Of a stretch of 57,227 nt of DNA, positions 35,291 to 43,060 are shown piece by piece. Source of the stretch: Myxococcales bacterium (GTDB lineage: Bacteria > Myxococcota_A > Polyangia > GCA-2747355); the NCBI GenBank assembly GCA_020431405.1, contig JAGQIK010000020.1, positions 1 through 57,227 of the forward strand. Direction: 5' to 3'. Each line of letters starts with the position of its first letter. Position 1 is the stretch's first letter. The notes beneath the pieces were generated by a model, which worked only from the letters and a program-made list of their open reading frames with translations, was not told the DNA's origin and did no database searches. The position numbers were made by a program, and so were the translations under genes.

Positions 35291-37618
35291 TCAGGCTCCA
35301 GCTGGGGTGTTGCCGAGGGCGAGCCGCCGGTTTTGGGGATGAGCACACGCGATGGCGCTGTATGACCTGGTGTCGTGCTCGAGGTCTCTGGTGATGACCA
35401 CGACACGCTCGACGCCCGACAGGTCGCGCGCTTCGCTTATCGCTGCCTGTACGTAATTGTCGCGAGTGGTCTTGTCGACGTTGGTGTGCGCCAGTGCGAC
35501 CACGCCCGCTCGTCGTTGTGGCGGCCCGTACGACATCACCGCCGCGTTTTGGTGGCCCCGTGTTCTCCGATGCTGTTTCACGTTCTCCTTGATCTTGCGA
35601 AACGCGACTTCGAGCTTGCGTTGGTCATCGGGCGGGAGGTTGAGGAGCAAACAGGCGAGATCTGTCCAACGAGGCGTTTTTCGCTTCTCCAACGTCTCCA
35701 GAATCGCCGACCACCAAGCTGTCATCTGCATCGATGGCCTCTGAGCAGCGCCTGGGCTCTGGTGCATGTAGTACTCGTCGATCCGTCGCGATGCGCCAGC
35801 CAGTTGCAACATGCTGACGCCGTCGAACTCCACTTCGCCGATGTTCAAGCCGTTGTCCAAGTACAGTGCGAGAAGGTCGATCTCGTCGCCCGTGAACAGC
35901 GCATGCTCTTCGAACTCCGGCCGACGGGTGAGGAAGTGGATGCGCTGTGCCTGGGTCGCGAGTATGTCGAAGATCGTCTCCAGGTCCGCAAGGCAAACGC
36001 TCCACGCGAGCGACTCGGCGGTTGCCAGGCCGGACTCGATCAGCTCGCGTCGGGGCGCGCTCAGCAGGGGGAACAACTCGAACGTCACACTCAGACGTCG
36101 AAAATGGTGGATGTCCGTCGTGTCAACCTCGTTGCAGGTGCCGGACCTCGTCTTGAACGAGTGCTTGCCTGGGTTTTGTGCGAGGAAGTTGACGAAGCGA
36201 CCGGCCTGCGCCGACGGAGCCACAACGAGCTCTTCGATCGTCTTCTTCACTCTTCCGGGTGCACCGCGACGGGCTGGGCCGGTGATCTTTCCCGACTTCG
36301 CCTCGACGACGAAGATGTGCGAGTCGATTTGGACGAGGAGGTCGTTCTCGAACTCCTTGCCGCTCTCCGGGTCGGTCCAGAGGCTCCCACAAAAGAGCGA
36401 CGCGTCTGGCAGGGCTTTGGCAAACAGTTCGGCGACAGCGTTCTCGAGGTACTTTGCCCGTTCGTGTTCGTAGGCGCGAAAGAGCGCGCCGTCGACGCTT
36501 AGCTGTTGCTCGACCAGCTCCGTGCAAAAGCTCAGTCCGAGCGTCGGGATCGGCATGAAGTAGCCGTTGTCGACGCGCACGAGTGGCCGCTGCCAGATGG
36601 GATTGCCGAGGAAGAAGTGCTCGCGGTCGACGTCTACCAGCGCTCCCCAGTCGTGGCACCAGCGATCGAGCACCGCCTCGAGTACATCAACGTCGATGGC
36701 CCCGTCGTACATGTGCGCCAGCTCGGCGGTTGTGAACGTGTAGATGTCTGGGAGCGATAGATCCCGATGCTGGATCAGCAGTGCCTTTACGCTCTCCAGG
36801 TCAAGGTGCGCGAGCCCGGCCATCCGCGAGCGATCCACGTCGGGAAAGCGCTCGCAGTAGACGTCAAAGACCGTCTGTACCGTGGGGGCTCGAAAGATGG
36901 CCTGCATGTCGAAGCGATGCCTGTTGAGCCGTCGCTCCGTCTCGGCGATCAGCTTCTCGAACACTTGGACGAGCTTGGAGGGCCGAAAGCCGAGCTGCTG
37001 GTTTGCTCGATCATCCATCGGCGCGAAGAGCGCCCGAGATAGTCGAAATACCTGCCGCGGGTAGCCCCAATTTCTGACCGCGTGGGTCGCGCCCCGCATC
37101 CTCTCCAGGACCGCAGCGCGATGTCGTTCGGGCCTTGGGAGCTTCGTGGTGGCTTCGAAGCGTTTCAACGCGAAGCTCGTGCTCGCGCGCGTCAGGAGCG
37201 GCTTGAACGTCTCGAGATTGGGACTCAACGCCTCGCGCAGGTTGCGGGCATCGACGCTCGGCTGTGCTAGCGCGAACGCCTGCAGCAGCTCGACGTGGAA
37301 CGGCGAGAACATGCCGACGTGGTCGCCAACCTCCACGCTTCCGTCGTCAGCAACGCCCTGCGTGAGACCGTAAAGCGACGCGGCGGCTAGCAGTATCGTG
37401 GGTTCAGCGTTCGCGACCGCAGCCTCCAACTCCGAAACGGCCGTCTCAAACTCTGTACCCGCCGCAGCGCCCAGCTTGCCAAGTCTCCGAAGCGTCTCGG
37501 CTTCGTCGAGACCGGCCAATGGATGTGCCACTTCCCAAAAGTGCAAACCGTCGCCAGTACCGGGCGACGCGGCCTTCGCCCGTCGCCTGTGTTTCTTTCG
37601 TCTGCTGTTTCGGCCCAT
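35291..37618 (-). CDS. PD-(D/E)XK nuclease-like protein
   Basis: A 775-residue protein with a very basic N-terminus (RRKKHRRR). The central region holds a restriction-endonuclease-like core: Glu/Asn/Asp at 424-426 (FENDLL), then a strand ending in Glu439-Ala-Lys441 (VVEAKSGK). This is the E/D...ExK signature of NERD-type and other PD-(D/E)XK nucleases. The N-terminal 350 residues are helical, with no recognised domain; the C-terminus is Arg-rich. It starts 4 bp after the upstream gene's stop, so the two are coupled. Proposed role: DNA cleavage in an island-borne defence module. It is convergent to the helicase operon. Confidence 0.65.
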   Translation of the reverse strand: MGRNSRRKKHRRRAKAASPGTGDGLHFWEVAHPLAGLDEAETLRRLGKLGAAAGTEFETAVSELEAAVANAEPTILLAAASLYGLTQGVADDGSVEVGDHVGMFSPFHVELLQAFALAQPSVDARNLREALSPNLETFKPLLTRASTSFALKRFEATTKLPRPERHRAAVLERMRGATHAVRNWGYPRQVFRLSRALFAPMDDRANQQLGFRPSKLVQVFEKLIAETERRLNRHRFDMQAIFRAPTVQTVFDVYCERFPDVDRSRMAGLAHLDLESVKALLIQHRDLSLPDIYTFTTAELAHMYDGAIDVDVLEAVLDRWCHDWGALVDVDREHFFLGNPIWQRPLVRVDNGYFMPIPTLGLSFCTELVEQQLSVDGALFRAYEHERAKYLENAVAELFAKALPDASLFCGSLWTDPESGKEFENDLLVQIDSHIFVVEAKSGKITGPARRGAPGRVKKTIEELVVAPSAQAGRFVNFLAQNPGKHSFKTRSGTCNEVDTTDIHHFRRLSVTFELFPLLSAPRRELIESGLATAESLAWSVCLADLETIFDILATQAQRIHFLTRRPEFEEHALFTGDEIDLLALYLDNGLNIGEVEFDGVSMLQLAGASRRIDEYYMHQSPGAAQRPSMQMTAWWSAILETLEKRKTPRWTDLACLLLNLPPDDQRKLEVAFRKIKENVKQHRRTRGHQNAAVMSYGPPQRRAGVVALAHTNVDKTTRDNYVQAAISEARDLSGVERVVVITRDLEHDTRSYSAIACAHPQNRRLALGNTPAGA

Positions 37619-37622
37619 GTGG

Positions 37623-38483
37623 TTATCTGCCCTTCGCTGCTCGTTGCGCCAGACAGCGAGAGATCAAGGAAAACACGGACACCGTGGACGCGAACGCGAA
37701 CTCCGCCTCCGCCCGAGAGACGTGGACCGCAGGGTACTGCTCGTGACGTCCCAGCTCGTTCGCGTGTGTGCGGAGTCCGGCGATCACAGCCTCGACCGCT
37801 CGTCGCCTGGCTTGGTGATCGCCGAAGGCACGCTCGAGCAGAAGGTCGAAGCCTTGTTTGACACCATCACCCTCGACTTCGTACTTGGCGGCGCTCTCGA
37901 AGGCTGCGCGACACTTAGAAATCGTGCCGCTATGGTCGCCGGCGCGAAGCGCGCGGCGGGCTTCATCTATGCGTGCGAGTGCTTGGGCCAGCTTCTCGTC
38001 ATGCATGAGTGGTAGGCGTGGCAGCTCGATCAGCTCCAGCTCGTCCCACTTCATTTCTCGCAGGCGCTTGATCCACTCCGACTGAGGTATCGCCAGATAC
38101 GACTGGCAGGTACTCCACGTGACCGTGTTCGGATTTGCGATCTTCTGCGCCTGGTATTCGATCTCCAGCCGAAGCGGTACGTCTTGTCGACCGTCGCGCC
38201 ACTCCTCGATGAAGGCGAGGGCACCCGCGGGCATCGAGACGACGACGGTCACCGATTGTCTGACGTCGCGCTGGAGGCGGGCACCGCTGTCGTGTCCCCA
38301 GGTTTGGGAGTGAAGGCGGACGTCATCGGAAACAACGTCGTCGCCGATCTGCGCATGGCCACGCGCGCCGAGGAGGTACGCCGGCTCGGCAGCCAGCCAG
38401 GAAATGGACCCTCGGAGCTCGAGCCGTCGTATCGGTCCGGGCCGGCCCGTCGATGATTCGAGCTCGATTCGCATCGCACTCAT
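37623..38483 (-). CDS. Unknown protein with possible HEPN-like C-terminus
   Basis: A 286-residue protein; ATG at 38483 is chosen because GGAGA lies 6 bases before it (the open frame runs to 38579). The N-terminal ~140 residues are beta-rich. The segment 'IPQSEWIKRLREMKWDELEL' leads into a helical half with 'RIDEARRALRAGDHSGTISK' and 'CRAAFESAAKYEVEGDG', the pattern of helical HEPN-like domains. I see no obvious RxxxxH catalytic motif, so any HEPN activity would be non-nuclease or structural. It is the first gene of the two-gene minus-strand unit with the PD-(D/E)XK protein. Confidence 0.5.
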   Translation of the reverse strand: MSAMRIELESSTGRPGPIRRLELRGSISWLAAEPAYLLGARGHAQIGDDVVSDDVRLHSQTWGHDSGARLQRDVRQSVTVVVSMPAGALAFIEEWRDGRQDVPLRLEIEYQAQKIANPNTVTWSTCQSYLAIPQSEWIKRLREMKWDELELIELPRLPLMHDEKLAQALARIDEARRALRAGDHSGTISKCRAAFESAAKYEVEGDGVKQGFDLLLERAFGDHQARRRAVEAVIAGLRTHANELGRHEQYPAVHVSRAEAEFAFASTVSVFSLISRCLAQRAAKGR

Positions 38484-38845
38484 CAAGAATCTCCAGGGGA
38501 ATGTCGGGGAGCTAGGCCGCAGTTCTAGCGTGAACGCCGACGGCGTCAACACCTGTGGCCGCGCGCTCGTGATATACACAGTGCATACAGGTAACCATTT
38601 GACATCATGGTTGTTTGTGTTGCGCGATCTCGGCCGGCTATGGCAGGATGTGGCTGCCGAGGCGGTGCCGAAACCTGAGCTGGCTGATCGTTATGGTGCC
38701 CTCGTCGGCGACAAACTCAACGCCCGTGCGCTGCTGCTGAGAGTCGAAGACCACCACTGATCTGGAGGACCGCGGCGCCGTCGCAACCGCCGCCCTCCCC
38801 GGGCACGCCGCCGCCTGACGCACGTCGGGTCGGCAAGGTGTGCCA
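38484..38845. other. Divergent intergenic region, no firm gene
   Basis: 362 bp between the minus-strand nuclease pair and the plus-strand HTH gene. An AT-rich patch around 38565-38615 could hold promoters for the minus-strand operon, but no box is convincing. Two short frames exist (38404-38760 plus, 38638-38823 minus). The end of the minus frame ('FVADEGTITISQLRFRH') looks protein-like and might be the tail of a decayed gene. I cannot support either as a gene. Confidence 0.35.
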
Positions 38846-39325
38846 GTGCCCGCTGCTTCCCCTCCACGACGTTGGCTGACCGTTCGCCAGGCGTGCGAAT
38901 GGCTCGGCTGCTCGCGCGCGCAGATCTACCGCCTGATCAACAGCGGTGCGCTTACGCCCGATGGCCGGGTAGGTAGGCGCCACCGCTTCCTCGCGGAGAG
39001 TCTCGACGCTTACGTGCGTGCTAACGTCAACGGCGACAGCATGGGGCATTTGGCCGGTGAGGAGATGCAACATGCCGATCAAGCGAGACCGGCCAAAGCC
39101 AACCGGCGTGCCAGGGATCTATCAAGACGGCCCCGAGCGGTTCCTGGTTCGCGTGAGATGGACAGACCAGAAGACGGGCCGAAGGAGGAAACGAGAGCGA
39201 GTGGCGACGAGCCTGGCAACGGCGGTGGCTCTCAAGGAGGCCCTGGTCGGCACAGCACCCGTGCCACGCGCTACGCGCAAGCGGTTCGGCGCTTACGCGA
39301 CGCGATGGAGCGAGGACCACGGTAG
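38846..39325 (+). CDS. Excisionase-like HTH protein (MerR/helix_turn_helix_17 type)
   Basis: The N-terminal ~65 residues are a clear DNA-binding domain: 'RWLTVRQACEWLGCSRAQIY' then 'RLINSGALTPDGRVGRRHRF', as in excisionase-family proteins encoded before integrases. GTG at 38846 is favoured by AAGG 7 bases upstream (the frame also has GTG at 38840). After about residue 75 the frame runs through the integrase gene for 254 bp and becomes an Arg/Gly-rich, unlikely sequence, so a stop may have been lost. Likely role: directionality of integration/excision or control of the integrase gene. Confidence 0.6.
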   Translation: MPAASPPRRWLTVRQACEWLGCSRAQIYRLINSGALTPDGRVGRRHRFLAESLDAYVRANVNGDSMGHLAGEEMQHADQARPAKANRRARDLSRRPRAVPGSREMDRPEDGPKEETRASGDEPGNGGGSQGGPGRHSTRATRYAQAVRRLRDAMERGPR

Positions 39326-40331
39326 CCGACTGGTCGACTCGACGAAGGCGCGCTACGCCGGTGCGCTCGCCCACGCGACGCTCGCGTTCGGTGAGATGTT
39401 CGTCGATGCCGTGCAGGCGGCCGACTTGCGGTCGTGGATGGCGATGATGCGGCGGACGTGTCCGTGTGGTCAGGATTGGCGCAAGGTCATCGACGGGACG
39501 TGTGCCTGCGGCCGGAAGCAGCCGTACGGTGCGCCAACCGTCAACGGGTGGCTGCGCGTTCTGCGTGTTGTTTTCGACGACGCCGTAGCTGACGGCATCG
39601 CCGAGATGAACCCAGCACGCGCTGTGAAGTCGCTGCCTGAGGGCAAGACGGCGGGCAAGCGCGGGACGGCCTTGACTGTGCGGCAGTTTCAAGCCGCGTT
39701 GCAAGCCATTGTCGCGCTGCGATACGTGACCAAGCGGGGCGAGGGTATCTCGGCCGATGTCTCGCGGATGTTGTTGGTGAGCGCTTGGACTGGCGTGCGA
39801 CGAGGCGAGCTGATGGGCCTGCGTTGGACGGACATGGTTGATGGTGAGCTGCAGATCGAGCGGTCGGTGTATCGACGGGGTGAGAAGGCGACCAAGACCG
39901 ACGACCCGCGCCGGGTGACCATAGTCGAGCCCCTGGCGGTCGTGCTTGCGGAGCAACGCCGCTGGTTGATCGAGACGCAGCACCGCGGCGTCGGTTCGGG
40001 CTTGGTTTTCCCGGCAAGCCCGCAGCACGCGAAGGCGGGCGCCACGCGGCGCGATGTCGATGAGGTGTCTTGGTACCGCAGTCCATCGGTGCTCGATGAG
40101 CCGCTACGCCGTGTCGTCAAGGAAGCGAGCATCCCGCCGATCTCGCCGCAGAGCTTTCGGCGGACCTGGGAGAACGTGCTGCGCGAGGCGGGCGTCGACC
40201 AGCTCGTCCGGCGCGCGCTGGCGGGCTGGCGCACCGAGAAGGCGCAGGGGATCTACGCCACAGTCGACCGCGCCGAGCGTGATGCGGCCTCCGAAGCAGT
40301 GGTCGCGCTCGTGTTGGGGAAGGAGGAGTGA
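39072..40331 (+). CDS. Tyrosine recombinase/integrase
   Basis: A 419-residue integrase; ATG at 39072 with GAGGAG 7 bases upstream. An N-terminal arm-binding domain ('GVPGIYQDGPERFLVRVRW') is followed by a core-binding domain and a catalytic domain. Catalytic Arg is in 'TGVRRGELMGLRW', the second Arg in 'SPQSFRRTW', and the nucleophilic Tyr in 'GIYATV'. The usual HxxR histidine is replaced by Gln. A Cys-rich insertion, CPCG...CACG (about residues 136-156), looks like a zinc knuckle in the core-binding domain. It lies 82 bp from the 3' end of tRNA-Gly, its likely target. Confidence 0.85.
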   Translation: MPIKRDRPKPTGVPGIYQDGPERFLVRVRWTDQKTGRRRKRERVATSLATAVALKEALVGTAPVPRATRKRFGAYATRWSEDHGSRLVDSTKARYAGALAHATLAFGEMFVDAVQAADLRSWMAMMRRTCPCGQDWRKVIDGTCACGRKQPYGAPTVNGWLRVLRVVFDDAVADGIAEMNPARAVKSLPEGKTAGKRGTALTVRQFQAALQAIVALRYVTKRGEGISADVSRMLLVSAWTGVRRGELMGLRWTDMVDGELQIERSVYRRGEKATKTDDPRRVTIVEPLAVVLAEQRRWLIETQHRGVGSGLVFPASPQHAKAGATRRDVDEVSWYRSPSVLDEPLRRVVKEASIPPISPQSFRRTWENVLREAGVDQLVRRALAGWRTEKAQGIYATVDRAERDAASEAVVALVLGKEE

Positions 40332-40346
40332 AGGAACGCCCGCTCT

Positions 40347-40369
40347 GGTACACCCGGCGGGTACACCCG
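40347..40369. repeat. Tandem GGTACACCCG repeats beside the integrase
   Basis: Two direct copies of GGTACACCCG separated by three bases, between the integrase stop and the tRNA 3' end. Position and form suit arm-type integrase binding sites of an attachment region. No experimental analogue is claimed. Confidence 0.4.
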
Positions 40370-40380
40370 CCCCGAAATGA

Positions 40381-40408
40381 AAAACGCCCGGCGCTAACCG
40401 GGCGTTTT
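40381..40408. terminator. Bidirectional Rho-independent terminator
   Basis: An 11-bp perfect stem, AAAACGCCCGG and CCGGGCGTTTT, with a six-base loop (CGCTAA). It has an A run on one side and a T run on the other, so it can end transcription of both the integrase (+) and tRNA-Gly (-). Confidence 0.85.
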
Positions 40409-40413
40409 CGAAG

Positions 40414-40485
40414 AGCGGGAGACGAGATTTGAACTCGCGACGTCGACCTTGGCAAGGTCGCACTCTACCACTGAGTTACTCCCGC
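40414..40485 (-). tRNA. tRNA-Gly (GCC)
   Basis: The reverse complement folds as a complete tRNA. The acceptor stem GCGGGAG pairs with CTCCCGC, the D stem is ACTC/GAGT, the anticodon stem is CGACC/GGTCG around TTGCCAA (anticodon GCC, glycine), and the T arm contains GTTCAAAT. The CCA end is not encoded. Its 3' end faces the integrase, the usual arrangement for a tRNA used as an integration site. Confidence 0.95.
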
Positions 40486-40517
40486 AGTGAGTCGCGGACT
40501 GCTGCGCGACGGCGGAC

Positions 40518-40546
40518 TTTGTAGGCGAGGGGGCGGTGGGTGTCAA
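40518..40546 (-). promoter_or_regulatory. Sigma70 promoter of tRNA-Gly
   Basis: On the minus strand a perfect -35 TTGACA and a -10 TACAAA are separated by 17 bases, 33 bases upstream of the mature tRNA 5' end. Spacing and strength fit a stable-RNA promoter. Confidence 0.75.
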
Positions 40547-40665
40547 GGGGTAGAGCGTGGTTGCCGTGGCGCAGGTCGAAGCGCCGTTGCTCGCGGGCGA
40601 CGTGCCTTTGAGATCGAGAAGTTGGCGCCGCTGACGTGGCACCGCGGTTGCTCCTCGGGGGCAGT

Positions 40666-42438
40666 ATGTTGCGCTGGGTTGTCGTTTCGATCGCGCTGCT
40701 GTCGGTGGCCTGTGCCGATGCACCGGCAGCGGATGTGGAGGCTGGTGCCGTCGCGGTGGATGCCGCGCTCGAGCCAGCGCGTGCGCCCGTGGACCTGGCA
40801 GCCGACGCGCCCGCGCCGGGGCCGCGCGATGCGGCGCCTGCCGCGGCTGACGCTCCGGCTGACGCCGCTGTGGATGCGGCCTCGTCGACGCCGACGTGCC
40901 CGTCAGGCAGGTGGTGCAGCGCGCTCTATCCGCCCAGCTGGACGCCGCTGCAGCCCGCCGACTCGCAGGGGCGTTTCCTGCACGACTTTTCCTATGCTGG
41001 CTATCACAACGGCGAAGACCCGATGCCGAGCTCGCCGCCAGGCGGTCACTTCGACGCCGTCGCCGACTTCGGGGCTGACCCGACCGGCGCCACGGATTCG
41101 ACGCAGGCGATCCAGAGCGCCATCGACGCGGCCAGCGTGGCCGGCGGTGTGGTGATGCTTTCGGCGGGCAGCTTTCGCCTCGACGGCGAGCTCGCGATCC
41201 GCGCCTCGCGCGTGGTGCTGCGCGGTGCCGGCGCCGGCATGACTAGGCTGCTGTTCACGAGCCACGCGGGCCGCGGCGGCAAGAGTCACCTCTCGATCCG
41301 CGGCAGCGTGGCGCGTGGCGCCGACCTCGCGCTCGCCGCCGACGCGCCCAATCGCGCGCGCGTGATCAGGCTAGCGAGCGTGGCAGGCCTTTCGCTGGGC
41401 GACGACGTCGCGCTCGGCTGGGTCATCACGCCGGCGTTTCTCGCCGACCACGGCATGACCGGCATCTGGACGACCTTCGAGGGCCAGTGGAAGCCGATCT
41501 TTCGGCGCACCATCGTCGCCATCGACGCCAGCGCCACCCCGCCAACCGTGACGCTCGACGTGCCCCTACGCCACGCCGCCTCGCTGCGCGACCAGGCGAG
41601 CCTGCGGCGCGAGAGCGGCTACGTGCGCGAGAGCGGCATCGAGCAGCTGTCGGTGGCCAACGCGGTGGCTTGGGCCGATGCCTGGAAGGAGCACCAGGTG
41701 CAAGCTATCGGCGTCGACGACGCGACGGACTGCTGGGTGCGCGACGTGACGTCGGTCGAGTCGCCGGGCGCGACCGGACACAGTGGCTTCGACACGCGCA
41801 AATACCACCTGCAGAGCGGCGGCGTGCGCGTGCAAAACAGCAAGCGCGTGACGGTGCGCGGCGTGGCGATGCGCAACGCGCAGAATCGCGGCAGCGGAGG
41901 CGACGGCTACCTGTTTCAGGTCTCGCGCAGCAGCGAGATCCTGATCGTCGATAGCCACGGCGAAAACGGGCGCCACAACTTCATCCAGAACTGGGATTTC
42001 GGCACCAGCGGCTGCGTGTTCCTGCGCTGTACGAGTCGCGGCAGCGAGTACGTCACCATGCTGCTCGGCGTGCCGCTCATCACGCCTGCGCGCTGCGAGT
42101 ATCACCACTCGCTGGCTATGGCGAACCTCGTCGACAGCTGCCAGCTCGACGACGGCTGGCAGACGTTCAACCGTTTCGGCGAGAGCTCGGGCGCCGGCCA
42201 CACCGCGACGCAGTCGGTCTTCTGGAACACCCGCGGCGCGGGCACGCTGCAGTCGCTGCAGTTCGGCTGGGGCTACGTCATCGGCACCGCGCCCAGCGTC
42301 GTGCTCGACACGGCCATCGGTGGGCTCTTCGCCACGGGCACCGCGCCCGCCGATTTTGTCGAGGGCGCTGGCAGCGCGGCGACACTGCATCCCACCTCGC
42401 TCTACGAGGATCAGCTCGCGCGTCGCCACGCCCCGTAA
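40666..42438 (+). CDS. Lipoprotein with pectate-lyase-like beta-helix
   Basis: A 590-residue predicted lipoprotein: a hydrophobic signal ending in LLSVAC, then a ~60-residue Ala/Pro/Asp linker typical of myxobacterial surface proteins. Next 'HFDAVADFGADPTGATDSTQ' and 'AIQSAIDAA' form the N-terminal signature of the pectate lyase superfamily 3 / right-handed beta-helix. Repeated short strands run to the C-terminus. Such proteins bind or cut polysaccharides, but catalytic residues cannot be assigned. ATG at 40666 is chosen because it begins the signal peptide. Confidence 0.7.
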   Translation: MLRWVVVSIALLSVACADAPAADVEAGAVAVDAALEPARAPVDLAADAPAPGPRDAAPAAADAPADAAVDAASSTPTCPSGRWCSALYPPSWTPLQPADSQGRFLHDFSYAGYHNGEDPMPSSPPGGHFDAVADFGADPTGATDSTQAIQSAIDAASVAGGVVMLSAGSFRLDGELAIRASRVVLRGAGAGMTRLLFTSHAGRGGKSHLSIRGSVARGADLALAADAPNRARVIRLASVAGLSLGDDVALGWVITPAFLADHGMTGIWTTFEGQWKPIFRRTIVAIDASATPPTVTLDVPLRHAASLRDQASLRRESGYVRESGIEQLSVANAVAWADAWKEHQVQAIGVDDATDCWVRDVTSVESPGATGHSGFDTRKYHLQSGGVRVQNSKRVTVRGVAMRNAQNRGSGGDGYLFQVSRSSEILIVDSHGENGRHNFIQNWDFGTSGCVFLRCTSRGSEYVTMLLGVPLITPARCEYHHSLAMANLVDSCQLDDGWQTFNRFGESSGAGHTATQSVFWNTRGAGTLQSLQFGWGYVIGTAPSVVLDTAIGGLFATGTAPADFVEGAGSAATLHPTSLYEDQLARRHAP

Positions 42439-42514
42439 CGCGATGGCGCGCTCGCGCCGCGCGAGCTAACTTCGGGCTCGTCCTCCTCTCCCTCGCGACG
42501 CCACGGAGTGTCCG

Positions 42515-42937
42515 ATGCTCTTTCGCCTGCTCAATCCTCGCACCGAGATCGCCTATGTCCTGCTGCGCGTCGGCGTCGGGTTGATGTTCACGTTCCACGG
42601 CATGCAGAAGGTCTTCGGCGTGCTCGGTCAGGCCAAGCCGATGGGCACGCAGCTTTGGTTCGGCGGCGTGATCGAGCTCGTCTGTGGGCTCGCCATCGCC
42701 GCCGGTGCCGCCACCACGTGGGCCGCGTTCCTCGCCAGCGGCACGATGGCCGTGGCCTACGTGCAGTTTCACTGGAAGCTCCAGATCGGGCCCCAGCTCT
42801 TTCCAGCCGTGAACCGCGGTGAGCTGGCGCTGGTCTACGCGCTGCTGTTTCTGTTCATCGCCTGCCGGGGCGCCGGGCGCGCCAGCGTGGACGCGATGCT
42901 GTCCAAAGGGCGGGCCGAGGTGGCAGACGGCGGCTAG
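42515..42937 (+). CDS. DoxX-family membrane protein
   Basis: A 140-residue four-helix membrane protein. 'LLRVGVGLMFTFHGMQKVFG' at residues 16-35 is the DoxX/DoxD family hallmark (R-x-G-x-G...F-x-x-HG-x-x-K), and 'FGGVIELVCGLAIAAG' is its second helix. Members are linked to thiol/oxidative stress complexes in other bacteria; here it stands alone. 76 bp separate it from the upstream lipoprotein gene. Confidence 0.85.
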   Translation: MLFRLLNPRTEIAYVLLRVGVGLMFTFHGMQKVFGVLGQAKPMGTQLWFGGVIELVCGLAIAAGAATTWAAFLASGTMAVAYVQFHWKLQIGPQLFPAVNRGELALVYALLFLFIACRGAGRASVDAMLSKGRAEVADGG

Positions 42938-43060
42938 ACGATCCGCCTGTGGCACCCCGGCGACGCGGCTAACCACCTGTAATCCGGCGAGACAACGCAG
43001 GCATTGGTCTTGCTCTGCAGACGCCCCACAGCTGACAGACGTCAGTTGGGGAGACGCCAA

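Larger units (their letters stand above)
26875..40413. mobile_element. Probable integrated genomic island at tRNA-Gly
   Basis: The right end abuts the 3' end of a tRNA-Gly(GCC) gene and carries a tyrosine integrase and an HTH (excisionase-like) gene. The cargo is nuclease and helicase genes with lower GC and different codon use than the flanks, judged by eye. The left boundary is set only by the last chromosomal-looking gene (hemerythrin). I found no second copy of the tRNA 3' end anywhere in the window, so the left attachment site is eroded, very short, or outside the window. Confidence 0.45.

Noticed and set aside
38404-38760. 118-codon plus-strand frame
   Set aside because: It overlaps the start of a supported minus-strand gene and shows no ribosome binding site or recognisable domain.
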